Source: Actinomycetes bacterium
GTDB lineage: Bacteria; Actinomycetota; Acidimicrobiia; Acidimicrobiales; Palsa-688
Assembly: GCA_021808425.1 (NCBI GenBank)
Contig: JAKBBS010000022.1
Span: forward strand, 1-28,083
Direction: 5' to 3'
Length of the DNA: 28,083 nucleotides
How positions within the stretch are numbered: the first letter of the stretch is position 1; each line of letters starts with the position of its first letter. The notes beneath the pieces were generated by a model, which worked only from the letters and a program-made list of their open reading frames with translations, was not told the origin of the DNA and did no database searches. A program made the position numbers and the translations under genes. This document shows positions 1 to 7,365 of this stretch, piece by piece.

Positions 1-111
1 CGGATCGTGATCTCGCCCTGCTCGGTGACAGCGATCTCCTACGGGTCGTCGGGACCGAACGTGCTGTCCGTCAACTCCACCGCCGATATGACCGAGCTGG
101 TGGCCTCGTGA
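1..111 (+). CDS. Histidine phosphatase family protein, C-terminal end (partial)
   Basis: An open frame enters from the left edge and stops at TGA 109-111, giving 36 C-terminal residues that end in NVLSVNSTADMTELVAS. The stop overlaps the GTG start of the DUF3090 gene (GTGA). In many actinobacteria the gene directly before DUF3090 and the SCO1664-like gene encodes a histidine-phosphatase/phosphomutase-like protein (the MSMEG_4193 type), and this tail fits such a protein. The catalytic part is outside the window, so the family name rests mainly on gene order. Confidence 0.5.
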   Translation, partial: RIVISPCSVTAISYGSSGPNVLSVNSTADMTELVAS

Positions 112-626
112 GCGAGTCCTTCGACCTCCCCGAGGCGGACTGGGTGCTGATCGGCGTGGTGGGGGAGCCCGGGAGGCGAACCTTCTACCTTCAGGCTGGG
201 CAGGGTCCCACGGCCGTGACGCTCAAAGTCGAGAAGGCGCAGGTCAGCGCCTTGGCGGGTTTTATCGCAGATATGCTCGCCGACCTGCCGGAGGAGGCCG
301 TGACGGATGTTGGAGCGTCGGTCGGGGGAGATCTCCGCGGACCTGTTGAGCCAGCGTGGACAGTAGGGGCAATCCAGCTTCGATACGACAATGTCGCCGA
401 TCGAGTCATCATCCACGCCGAGGAGGTCGTCGCTGAACTCGAAGGTGAAGCCTCCGACGACGTGGGGACTGCACGGATAGGCCTCTCACGCTCGCAGGCA
501 CGATCGTTTGTGGAGGTGGGCTCGGCGCTGGTCAACTCCGGAAGGGCAATCTGCCCGCTATGTGGTCGCCCGATGAATCTCGAAGGACATTCGTGCCCTC
601 GCACGAACGGTCACCACTCGGCGTAG
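108..626 (+). CDS. DUF3090 family protein
   Basis: This 172-residue protein starts at GTG 108, overlapping the previous stop by four bases. It matches the actinobacterial DUF3090 family: an N-terminal beta-rich half and a C-terminal zinc-finger-like tail. The visible signature is CPLCGRPMNLEGHSCPRTNG near residues 149-168, with C149, C152, H161 and C163 as likely metal ligands. No biochemical function is established for the family. It sits between a phosphatase-like gene and the SCO1664-like gene, an arrangement common in actinobacteria, so the three probably act together. The end overlaps the next gene, suggesting translational coupling. Confidence 0.85.
   Translation: MSESFDLPEADWVLIGVVGEPGRRTFYLQAGQGPTAVTLKVEKAQVSALAGFIADMLADLPEEAVTDVGASVGGDLRGPVEPAWTVGAIQLRYDNVADRVIIHAEEVVAELEGEASDDVGTARIGLSRSQARSFVEVGSALVNSGRAICPLCGRPMNLEGHSCPRTNGHHSA
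583..587 (+). promoter_or_regulatory. Ribosome binding site deciding the SCO1664-like start
   Basis: AAGGA lies five bases before GTG 593, inside the end of the DUF3090 gene. The longer open frame from ATG 560 has no comparable site, so this motif favours the shorter product. Confidence 0.5.
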
Positions 627-1321
627 ACACGGCGAAGCTTCTCTCGACCGGTACCGTCGAGATCGAGGGCCGGATGCCGTGGAGCAGCAACGGGACGTTC
701 CTCGTAACGGTCGCCGATAGCACGAATTCTGCCGCTGCGATCTACAAGCCGGCCCGCTTCGAGCGGCCCCTGTGGGACTTCCCGGGTGGCCTTTACCGGC
801 GTGAAGTCGCAGCCTTCGAGCTCGCCGGCGTCCTCGGATGGGACATCGTCCCTCTTACAGTCGAGGTGGGCGATTCGGCACCGCTCGGAGCTGGTTCCAT
901 GCAGCTTTTCGTCGATGCTGTTTTCGAGGAGCACTACCTCACGCTCATAGCCGACGGCGCTCACCGGCGAAGTCTTCGCCGGATCGCCGCTTTCGACGTC
1001 ATCGCCAACAACACCGATCGCAAAAGCGGTCATTGCCTGCTCGACCGTTCCGGCCACATTTGGGGGATCGACCACGGTCTGTGCTTCCACCCTGAGCCGA
1101 AGCTCAGGACTGTGATCTGGGATTTCGCGGGCGAGCCGCTAGACGAGCAGGACTTGGAGGATCTCCGTGCGGTCGATACCGGCGAGGTCGACCGGCGGAT
1201 GCGGAACCTGCTCGACGCCGAAGAACGTGAAGCCGTCTGCGACCGGCTGGGGGTGCTGGTGGCGGAGGGACAATACCCTTACCCTCAGACGAACCACCCC
1301 TACCCGTGGCCGCTCGTGTGA
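593..1321 (+). CDS. SCO1664 family protein (PI3/PI4-kinase-like fold)
   Basis: The frame is open from ATG 560, but GTG 593 is the better start: AAGGA at 583-587 lies five bases before it, and the overlap with the DUF3090 gene falls to 34 bases. From GTG 593 the product has 242 residues. Visible motifs are IYKP near the start (a likely ATP-binding lysine), FDVIANNTDRKSGH (catalytic-loop-like, with D and N) and IWGIDHGLCFHPEPKLRTVIW (metal-binding-loop-like D, then the family's conserved tryptophan). These are typical of the SCO1664 family, remotely related to phosphatidylinositol-kinase folds. The substrate is unknown. It is the third gene of a conserved actinobacterial trio. Confidence 0.82.
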   Translation: MPSHERSPLGVDTAKLLSTGTVEIEGRMPWSSNGTFLVTVADSTNSAAAIYKPARFERPLWDFPGGLYRREVAAFELAGVLGWDIVPLTVEVGDSAPLGAGSMQLFVDAVFEEHYLTLIADGAHRRSLRRIAAFDVIANNTDRKSGHCLLDRSGHIWGIDHGLCFHPEPKLRTVIWDFAGEPLDEQDLEDLRAVDTGEVDRRMRNLLDAEEREAVCDRLGVLVAEGQYPYPQTNHPYPWPLV

Positions 1322-1347
1322 GACGACGGGGGTCTCTCGCGGTCTCA
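1319..1347. terminator. Weak hairpin between convergent genes
   Basis: TGAGAC (1319-1324) and GTCTCA (1342-1347) form a perfect six-base inverted repeat with a 17-base loop, between the stop of the SCO1664-like gene and the stop of etfA. The loop contains another GTCTC (1332-1336) that could pair with GAGAC instead. There is no T-tract. A bidirectional terminator role is an inference from position. Confidence 0.3.
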
Positions 1348-2313
1348 GATTCGCTTTTCGAGTGCCTCGATCAGCTGTGGTAGGACCTTCTTCACGTCGC
1401 CGACGATGCCTAGATCGGCAATAGAGAAGATCGGCGCTTCTTGGTCTTTGTTGATGGCAATGATGTTCTTGGAGTTCTTCATCCCGACCATGTGCTGAGT
1501 TGCTCCCGAGATACCACAGGCGATGTAGACGTTCGGCTTCACGGTCTTGCCGGTCTGGCCCACTTGGTGCGAGTAAGGGACCCAGCCGGCGTCGACAATG
1601 GCGCGCGACGCGCCCGCGGCGCCCTTGAGGAGCTTCGCGACGCTCTCGATCAGCTGATAGCTGTCCGCGTCGCCGAGACCCCTTCCACCCGACACCACGA
1701 CCGGCGCCTCGTCGAGTTTCGGCCCTTCGCTCTCCTCGACGTGCGAGGAGACGACTTTGGCCGTTCCCGTCGAAGCAAGATCGGGGACGTTCCAGTTGTC
1801 AGTGGTAGCGGCGCCGTCAGCTCCCGGTTCGGCAGCGAACGACTTCGCACGGATCACGAACAGACCAGGGCCTGAAGCTGTGAAGGATGCGCGGAGGACT
1901 TCGGTGCCGCCGAAGATGGCGTGCTCGGTTATGAGACTGCCACCAGACTCCTCGACGTCGACGATGTTCGTCAGCACCGGTCGGTCGAGACGGGCTGAGA
2001 GCCGGCCTGCGATGTCGCGCCCGTTGTAGGTTTGAGGAATGAAGATCGCGTCCGGGGAGGAGCCGGAGCGCACCTGGTCTGCGATCGCTGCGGCGACGGC
2101 AGGCCCCGGGAGCCCGCCGCCAAGGTCGCCCACGCTGTGCATAGCCGGGGCGCCATGGGCGCCTACGGCTTCCACAATCTGAGACGGATCGCCCCAGGTG
2201 ACAGCCTCAACAGTCGTTGCCAACTGCCGGGCTTTGCTGAGCAATTCGAGCGACACGGTCGCCACTTTGTCGCCGGTCCTGTCGACGACAACCCAGATCA
2301 CGTTAAGAGTCAT
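1345..2313 (-). CDS. etfA: Electron transfer flavoprotein subunit alpha
   Basis: The 322-residue product has the usual EtfA length. Its C-terminal half carries the FAD-binding signature: VVSGGRGLG near residue 207, then GQTGKTVKPNVYIACGISGA, QHMVGM, IIAINKDQEAPIF and a closing GIVGDVKKVLPQL. With EtfB it forms the soluble heterodimer that accepts electrons from acyl-CoA and other dehydrogenases and passes them to ETF:quinone oxidoreductase. It begins 17 bases after the etfB stop and must be cotranscribed with it. Start ATG 2313. It converges on the SCO1664-like gene. Confidence 0.95.
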   Translation of the reverse strand: MTLNVIWVVVDRTGDKVATVSLELLSKARQLATTVEAVTWGDPSQIVEAVGAHGAPAMHSVGDLGGGLPGPAVAAAIADQVRSGSSPDAIFIPQTYNGRDIAGRLSARLDRPVLTNIVDVEESGGSLITEHAIFGGTEVLRASFTASGPGLFVIRAKSFAAEPGADGAATTDNWNVPDLASTGTAKVVSSHVEESEGPKLDEAPVVVSGGRGLGDADSYQLIESVAKLLKGAAGASRAIVDAGWVPYSHQVGQTGKTVKPNVYIACGISGATQHMVGMKNSKNIIAINKDQEAPIFSIADLGIVGDVKKVLPQLIEALEKRI

Positions 2314-2330
2314 TTATCGAATTCCTTTGC

Positions 2331-3110
2331 TCAGATGACCTTGATGCGCTCGAGATACGCAAGAATGTGCTGGAAGCCGTCGCCGTCGTCGGTGACTATC
2401 TCCCCTGCAGAGCGCGCCTCGGCGGCAACGACCGAGACGACCCGCTGGCGGGAGCCGGCGGCGCCGACCTCGGAAGTGTCGAGCCCCAAGTCGGCGACGC
2501 TGAGCTCCTCTACGGGCTTGCTCTTAGCCGCCATGATGCCCTTAAACGACGGGTACCGTGGCTCCACGACCCCCGCCGTCACGGTAACGAGAGCAGGAAG
2601 GGCGACCTCCACTTCGTCGTAGCCCAGTTCCGTCTGGCGTTCGACGATCACCTTGTCCCCCGCGACTGTCACCTTCTTCGAGAAGGTGACTGACGGGAGG
2701 CCGAGGAGCTCGGCGACTTGAACCGGGACTGTGCCCGTGTAGCCGTCGCTCGACTCGGTCGCCGCGATGATCAGGTCCGGCTCCGCCCGCTTGATAGCCG
2801 CGGCGAGGATCTTCGCTGTCCCGAGGGCGTCCGTCCCGCCGAGCGCCGGATCGGACACGAGGATCGCGTTGGCTGCACCCATCGCCAAAGCCGTGCGCAG
2901 ACCGCTCGTCTCCGAGTTCGGCGCCATGGAGACGAGGGTGACCTCGCCGCCACCGGCCTGCTCGGCGAGCTGGAGCCCCATCTCGACCCCGTAGGAGTCG
3001 GATTCGTCGAGAATGAGCTTTCCTTCCCTCACCAGGTTGTGCGATGCCTCGTCCAGGCGAAGGTTCCCTGCCGGATCAGGTATCTGTTTCACGCACACGA
3101 CAACTTTCAT
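2331..3110 (-). CDS. etfB: Electron transfer flavoprotein subunit beta
   Basis: This is the beta subunit of the electron transfer flavoprotein, partner of the downstream EtfA. The N-terminus MKVVVCVKQIPDPAGNLRL and the internal ESSDGYTGTVPVQVAELLGLPSVTF stretch are diagnostic, as is the late ALPALVTVTAGVVEPRYPS segment. ATG 3110 is preferred over ATG 3119, three codons upstream, because family members begin with MKVVVCVKQ; an AGAAAG stretch lies about eight bases before it. The product has 259 residues. The gene is divergent from the anti-sigma/sigma pair. Confidence 0.95.
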   Translation of the reverse strand: MKVVVCVKQIPDPAGNLRLDEASHNLVREGKLILDESDSYGVEMGLQLAEQAGGGEVTLVSMAPNSETSGLRTALAMGAANAILVSDPALGGTDALGTAKILAAAIKRAEPDLIIAATESSDGYTGTVPVQVAELLGLPSVTFSKKVTVAGDKVIVERQTELGYDEVEVALPALVTVTAGVVEPRYPSFKGIMAAKSKPVEELSVADLGLDTSEVGAAGSRQRVVSVVAAEARSAGEIVTDDGDGFQHILAYLERIKVI

Positions 3111-3198
3111 AGAACACATCTTTCTAGAAGCGGCTCGTATACCGCCACTTGGCCGTCCGCACCCGGCGGGCCAGCTGGGTGGTATCTTTCGAAGGATA

Positions 3199-3591
3199 GT
3201 GTCTGATGTCGACGTAGTACGCCTCGTGGTCCCTGCTCGTCCGGAGTTCCTGCGCCTCGCCCGGGTGACCGCAGCAGGCCTGGCCGGTCGTCTCGGGTTC
3301 GTCTACGACGAAGTCGAAGACATTCGCCTGGCGGTGGACGAGATGTGCTTTGGATCGGTAGGAAGTCGTGGCCGCGAAGGCGCCATGGAGATCCTGTTTC
3401 GCACAAGCCCTCACAAGCTCGTGATCGAGGGCAGGGGACGCTTCGAGGATTCCGGCTCGCCCCCCGGCCTAAATGACCTGTCGCGACTCGTGCTTGCGGC
3501 AGTCACCGACGAGCACGAGCTCACTACCCGGGACGGCACCGTCGAGTTTCGCATCGTGAAGAACCATTCCGAGCGAGCGCCTAGTGCCTGA
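3199..3591 (+). CDS. RsbW-like anti-sigma factor (GHKL ATPase fold, degenerate)
   Basis: Start GTG 3199, preceded by GAAGGA at 3191-3196 (a tight two-base spacing), gives 130 residues. The first part, VRLVVPARPEFLRLARVTAAGLA, followed by VEDIRLAVDEMC at about 39-50, matches the N-box region of RsbW/HATPase_c_2 anti-sigma proteins. The position usually held by the N-box asparagine is Gly52 (DEMCFGSVG), and no DxGxG box is visible, so ATP binding may be weak or lost. The gene overlaps the sigma factor by eight bases, so it probably holds that sigma factor inactive. No anti-anti-sigma factor is visible nearby. Confidence 0.8.
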   Translation: MSDVDVVRLVVPARPEFLRLARVTAAGLAGRLGFVYDEVEDIRLAVDEMCFGSVGSRGREGAMEILFRTSPHKLVIEGRGRFEDSGSPPGLNDLSRLVLAAVTDEHELTTRDGTVEFRIVKNHSERAPSA

Positions 3592-4372
3592 GAATCGGTC
3601 GACGAGCGAGCTATTCGCCGCGTACGCGGAAAGCCACGACGTTACCGTACGCGACCAGCTCGTCGCGGCACACCTTGGCTTGGCTTCGTATCTGGCACGG
3701 AGGTTCGCCAACAGAGGACAGCCTTTGGATGACCTGATGCAGGTGGCATCCCTCGGCCTGCTCAAAGCTGTCGAACGATTCGACGTGTCGCGCGGCGTGG
3801 CCTTCTCCACGTATGCGACGCCGACAATCGTTGGGGAGCTGAAAAGACACCTCCGAGACCGGGGTTGGGCCGTAAAGGCTCCACGAAGGATGCAGGAACT
3901 TTACGCCAACCTGGGCTCCTCGGTTGATGCGCTCAGCCAGTCGCTCGGACGATCGCCGACTGTCGGTGAGCTGGCCCAGGAGGTTGGTGCCTCCGAAGAG
4001 GAGGTTCTCGAGGCTCTCGAAGCAGGCCAGGCGTACCGCTTCGCATCCTTGGACACGCGTCCTGACGGGGAGGAGAGCAGCGACGCCAACAGCCCGCTCG
4101 GCAGCGACGAGGAAGGCTTCGAACGCGCCGAAGACCGTATTCTGATCAACAAGTTCCTTGCCCAGCTGCCCACAGTTTCGCGTGAGGTTGTGGTCAAACG
4201 ATTCTTCGGCGGAATGACCCAGTCCGAGATCGCCCGAGAGCTTGGAATCTCGCAGATGCAAGTCTCGAGGCTTCTCGCGAGAAGCGTTGACCAGATGCGG
4301 TCTTTCGCTCTTGCGGCGCGTCCGAAAGACGGGAGGAGAACCCAGGGCAGTTCCGGCCCGAGCGCGACGTGA
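3584..4372 (+). CDS. RNA polymerase sigma factor, SigB/SigF type
   Basis: This 262-residue sigma-70-family protein starts at GTG 3584, overlapping the anti-sigma gene. Region 2 spans about residues 24-97 and includes LDDLMQVASLGLLKAVERF and the STYATPTIVGELKRHLRDRGW stretch typical of SigB/SigF/WhiG-type factors. Region 3 follows from about 105. Region 4 ends with the helix-turn-helix MTQSEIARELGISQMQVSRL. It should direct RNA polymerase to an alternative stress- or development-type promoter set and be controlled by the coupled RsbW-like protein. It cannot be assigned to one named orthologue from the sequence alone. Confidence 0.9.
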   Translation: MPENRSTSELFAAYAESHDVTVRDQLVAAHLGLASYLARRFANRGQPLDDLMQVASLGLLKAVERFDVSRGVAFSTYATPTIVGELKRHLRDRGWAVKAPRRMQELYANLGSSVDALSQSLGRSPTVGELAQEVGASEEEVLEALEAGQAYRFASLDTRPDGEESSDANSPLGSDEEGFERAEDRILINKFLAQLPTVSREVVVKRFFGGMTQSEIARELGISQMQVSRLLARSVDQMRSFALAARPKDGRRTQGSSGPSAT

Positions 4373-4427
4373 CGGCTCCCTCAGCTGAAACCGCTGACGT
4401 CGTCACGTCACCGCCGTCGCTCATCAC

Positions 4428-5450
4428 GTGAAGCTGCTCCTGGTCGTCAACGAATCGGCGTCGTCGGTAACGGCGCGCGCTCGGGTAGTGATCCACAAAT
4501 CTCTGGCTGCTGACCACGACGTGACGGTCGCAGAGACGACGAGGCAAGGTCACGCCGCTCGACTTGCCCAAGGAGCCGTGTCCAAAGGGATCGACGTGGT
4601 CGTAGTCCTCGGCGGCGACGGGACGGTAAACGAGACTGCCAACGGACTCGCGGGGACGGCGACCGCGCTCGGGGTGCTTCCTGGGGGGTCGACGAACGTT
4701 TTCGCTCGGACCATCGGAATGACGAACGACCCGATCGAAGCGACCGGTGAGCTTCTGGCGGCCTTGTCGAAGCCGGGCGGTGGGATCGAGCGGGTAGGGC
4801 TCGGCAACGCCGCCGGGAGACGATTCCTCTTCCACTGCGGCATCGGTTTTGACGCTGCAGTTGTCGAGGCGGTCGAACGTCGGTCCAACTTGAAACGCTA
4901 CCTGGGGCATACATTCTTCGCTTACAGCGCGCTGCGAACGTGGGCGACCGGCTACGACCGACGCCACCCGCATTTTTCCATCTCGGTTCGCGACACCTCG
5001 GGGCTGGGCACCGTCGTGGACGGCGGGTTCTTCGCCATCGTCCTCAACACGAGTCCCTACACATACCTAGGCGATCGGGCTTTCGACCTCGTCCCAGAGG
5101 TCGGACTTAGAACTCCGTTGGGGGTTGTAACCCTTCGATCCATCTCGGTACCGGTCCTCGCGATGGTGGCTTCGCGCACGCTTAGTCGAAGCGGCGACCC
5201 CTCGTTTCGCGCCAGGCCCGGCGCCACGTTGTTCCGCAATCCCAGTAAGGGAACTGTCTCGAGAAATGTCGTCTCGGTTACTGTCCAAGCTGGAGCATCA
5301 GGGACCTTCCCGTACCAGCTAGACGGTGAACCGATGGCGGAAGTTCAGCGTCTCGACCTGTCCTGGGAGCCTGACGCTCTCGGTCTCGTAGTCCCAGACT
5401 TGCGGGGCACTCGCTGTATCCAGGTCAAAAAGGGAACGCCAGAGCCTTGA
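4428..5450 (+). CDS. Diacylglycerol kinase family lipid kinase
   Basis: The 340-residue protein from GTG 4428 has the DAGK catalytic domain at its N-terminus: KLLLVVNESAS, then the nucleotide-binding GGDGTVNE at 62-69 and PGGSTNVFART at 85-95. The HCGIGFDAAVVEAVERR stretch and the late YQLDGE motif complete the YegS/DgkB-like two-domain fold. Such enzymes phosphorylate diacylglycerol or related lipids at the membrane. It follows the sigma factor by 55 bases, without a clear Shine-Dalgarno site, and may be cotranscribed. Its lipid substrate cannot be read from sequence. Confidence 0.88.
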   Translation: MKLLLVVNESASSVTARARVVIHKSLAADHDVTVAETTRQGHAARLAQGAVSKGIDVVVVLGGDGTVNETANGLAGTATALGVLPGGSTNVFARTIGMTNDPIEATGELLAALSKPGGGIERVGLGNAAGRRFLFHCGIGFDAAVVEAVERRSNLKRYLGHTFFAYSALRTWATGYDRRHPHFSISVRDTSGLGTVVDGGFFAIVLNTSPYTYLGDRAFDLVPEVGLRTPLGVVTLRSISVPVLAMVASRTLSRSGDPSFRARPGATLFRNPSKGTVSRNVVSVTVQAGASGTFPYQLDGEPMAEVQRLDLSWEPDALGLVVPDLRGTRCIQVKKGTPEP

Positions 5451-5514
5451 ATTCGCCTCTCGCCCCGCTTAAAGTGTCGAGGCGCTGTGCGCGAAGCTTT
5501 CTAAGGCGCATATA

Positions 5515-5530
5515 CGTGATTCTTTTCACA
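5515..5530 (+). promoter_or_regulatory. CRP-type binding site upstream of whiB1
   Basis: CGTGA (5515-5519), six spacer bases and TCACA (5526-5530) match the CRP/FNR consensus TGTGA-N6-TCACA at nine of ten positions. The site ends 24 bases before the WhiB start. It is known that in Mycobacterium tuberculosis the CRP homologue Rv3676 binds the whiB1 promoter. A TATACG box (5511-5516) overlaps its left edge, so the effect could be repression or activation; no promoter is clear enough to decide. Confidence 0.5.
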
Positions 5531-5554
5531 AGCTTGTCAGAAAGGTAGTTCCAC

Positions 5555-5845
5555 GTGGCCTTGGCCTGGAGCCGCAGCATTGAATGGGACGTCGAGGACT
5601 GGCGTGACCGAGCGGCGTGCCGGGACACCGACCCGGATCTATTTTTCCCAGTCGGAAGTACCGGCGCGGCGATCGAGCAGATTGAGTCGGCCAAGCAGGT
5701 GTGTTGCAGCTGTGAGTCCGTGCGATCCTGCCTTGAGTTCGCTTTGGCGACCAACCAGGAGTCCGGGATCTGGGGCGGAACCTCGGAGGACGAGCGCCGG
5801 CGGCTTCGCAGGTCCTGGCTCTCCGAGCAGCGGCGGACTTGCTGA
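5555..5845 (+). CDS. whiB1: WhiB family Fe-S transcriptional regulator, WhiB1 type
   Basis: This 96-residue protein from GTG 5555 has the four iron-sulfur cluster cysteines in WhiB spacing: C22, C50, C53 and C59. The family turn GIWGGTSEDERRRLRR follows at 71-86. C51 and C96 are extra cysteines. DWRDRAACRDTDPDLFFPVG closely resembles WhiB1. Gene order supports this: in M. tuberculosis whiB1 is convergent with pdtaS, as here. WhiB proteins bind a [4Fe-4S] cluster and regulate transcription with region 4 of the primary sigma factor; the mycobacterial WhiB1 cluster reacts with nitric oxide. AAAGG lies nine bases before the start. Confidence 0.9.
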   Translation: MALAWSRSIEWDVEDWRDRAACRDTDPDLFFPVGSTGAAIEQIESAKQVCCSCESVRSCLEFALATNQESGIWGGTSEDERRRLRRSWLSEQRRTC

Positions 5846-5868
5846 AGCGTCACTACTTGCAGGGCAGG

Positions 5869-7353
5869 TCATATGGTCACGAAGTCGTCGTTCGGATGAT
5901 CCAAGGGAATCTCGATTTCTACGACCGTGCCGTTACGGTTGTACATCTCTATGGTGCCTGCGAGTTGGCTGCGCACGAGCCCGCTCACTATTGACAGGCC
6001 GAGGGACGACGATCCTTCGAGGGTGAAGCCTTTCGGCAGGCCGATGCCGTTGTCGTGCACCGATATCCGCAAGGAGGGCCCGAACCGTTCAAGGTTGATC
6101 TGGACCTCGATTGCGCCTGGCGACGATGGACCTTCCTCGCCGCTTCCGAGCGGTCGAGCGTGTTCCGCGGCATTTTGAAGGAGCTCGTTGAGCACGACTG
6201 CGAGCGGGGTAGCCACGGCCGCTTCAAGGCTGCCCGCCTCGCCTTGGCAGCTGATTCTCACAGGACGGTCAAGACTTCCCATATCTTCGGTCATCCGAGC
6301 CAGAGAGGGAACGATGTCGTTGAAGTCCACGGCATCTGTCGTATCACGAGATAGAATTTCATGCACCAAAGCGATCGAGCGAACCCGCCTTTCGGATTCC
6401 TCCAGTGCGTGGCGTGCTTCGCCTTGAGGCATCCGCCTGTACTGAATCCGCAGAAGTGAGGAGATCGTCTGAAGGTTGTTCTTGACCCGGTGATGCACTT
6501 CGCGGATAGCTGCGTCCTTGGACAGCAGGAGCCGGTCGCGCCGTCGTAGGTCGCTGACGTCGCGCACCAAGACTAAGGCGCCGGTGACCTCCACATCGTC
6601 GAGGAGCGGTATGCAGCGTACGATGACGACGGTGTCGCCCTCGCCGACCTCCTCGACTACTGGAAGTCGGGTCTGGTAGGCCTGCGGCACCGCAGTCTGG
6701 TAGATGCCGGCCTCGTCGAGCCGGATCCCGTCGATGCCGGAGTAGATCCCGAGGCGATGCAACGCGTTCACGGCGTTCGGGGACGCGTAGTCGACGCGCG
6801 CTGACTCGTCTAGTACGAGCACGCCGTCGCCGACCCGCGGAGTTTCCGAGATGAAAGTCTCGTCGACTGGGAACGGGTATTCGCCTCGGGCGATCATCCG
6901 TGCGAGACGGTCGAAAACCTCGACGTATACCCGCTCCAAGACCCCGGGACGCCTACGAACCGACAGCGCCGACTCCCGGGTCATCACCGCGACTAGCGAA
7001 CCCTGGCATCGCACGGGAATGCACACGAGGCGGGCCCGCTCGCTGCGAGCGGTGACGCGGACCTCGTCCTCGACGACAGCGCCCAGACGCCACGCCCGTG
7101 AAACGATCGTCTGCTCGTCATTGCCGATTACATGACCTACCAGGTCGTCTGGATGCAAGGTCTGGCTGGTTGTAGGCCTCACCTGGCCGACAACGACGAA
7201 GTCCTCGCTGTCTCGTACCGGCACGAACAGCAGCAGGTCCGCGAAGCACAGATCCGACAGCATTCCCCAGCCAGCGACGAGCCGCTGCAAGTGGGTGACC
7301 ACGCCAGGCTGCGCGCCGCAGTGATCTTGAATGAGCTCGGCGAGAGTTGCCAT
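5869..7353 (-). CDS. pdtaS: Sensor histidine kinase PdtaS
   Basis: The 494-residue protein has the PdtaS domain order: an N-terminal GAF_4-type sensor (about 1-160), a PAS domain (about 175-270), a HisKA_2 dimerisation domain and a C-terminal HATPase_c domain. The phosphoacceptor is H287 or, more likely, H288 in REVHHRVKNNLQTISSLLRIQ. The ATPase boxes are VLNELLQNAAEHA (N box), DNGIGLP (G1) and SSLGLSIVSGLV (G2). No membrane segment is seen, so it is cytosolic. In mycobacteria it phosphorylates PdtaR, an ANTAR RNA-binding regulator not present in this window. It begins 12 bases after the second ArsA-like gene and converges on whiB1. Confidence 0.9.
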   Translation of the reverse strand: MATLAELIQDHCGAQPGVVTHLQRLVAGWGMLSDLCFADLLLFVPVRDSEDFVVVGQVRPTTSQTLHPDDLVGHVIGNDEQTIVSRAWRLGAVVEDEVRVTARSERARLVCIPVRCQGSLVAVMTRESALSVRRRPGVLERVYVEVFDRLARMIARGEYPFPVDETFISETPRVGDGVLVLDESARVDYASPNAVNALHRLGIYSGIDGIRLDEAGIYQTAVPQAYQTRLPVVEEVGEGDTVVIVRCIPLLDDVEVTGALVLVRDVSDLRRRDRLLLSKDAAIREVHHRVKNNLQTISSLLRIQYRRMPQGEARHALEESERRVRSIALVHEILSRDTTDAVDFNDIVPSLARMTEDMGSLDRPVRISCQGEAGSLEAAVATPLAVVLNELLQNAAEHARPLGSGEEGPSSPGAIEVQINLERFGPSLRISVHDNGIGLPKGFTLEGSSSLGLSIVSGLVRSQLAGTIEMYNRNGTVVEIEIPLDHPNDDFVTI

Positions 7354-7365
7354 CTTGAGCGGCGT

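Noticed and set aside
3160..3199. SigF/SigB-type autoregulatory promoter before the anti-sigma gene
   Set aside because: GGTGGTAT is close to the GGGTAT type of -10 box but not a match, and no matching -35 box was found at the right spacing.
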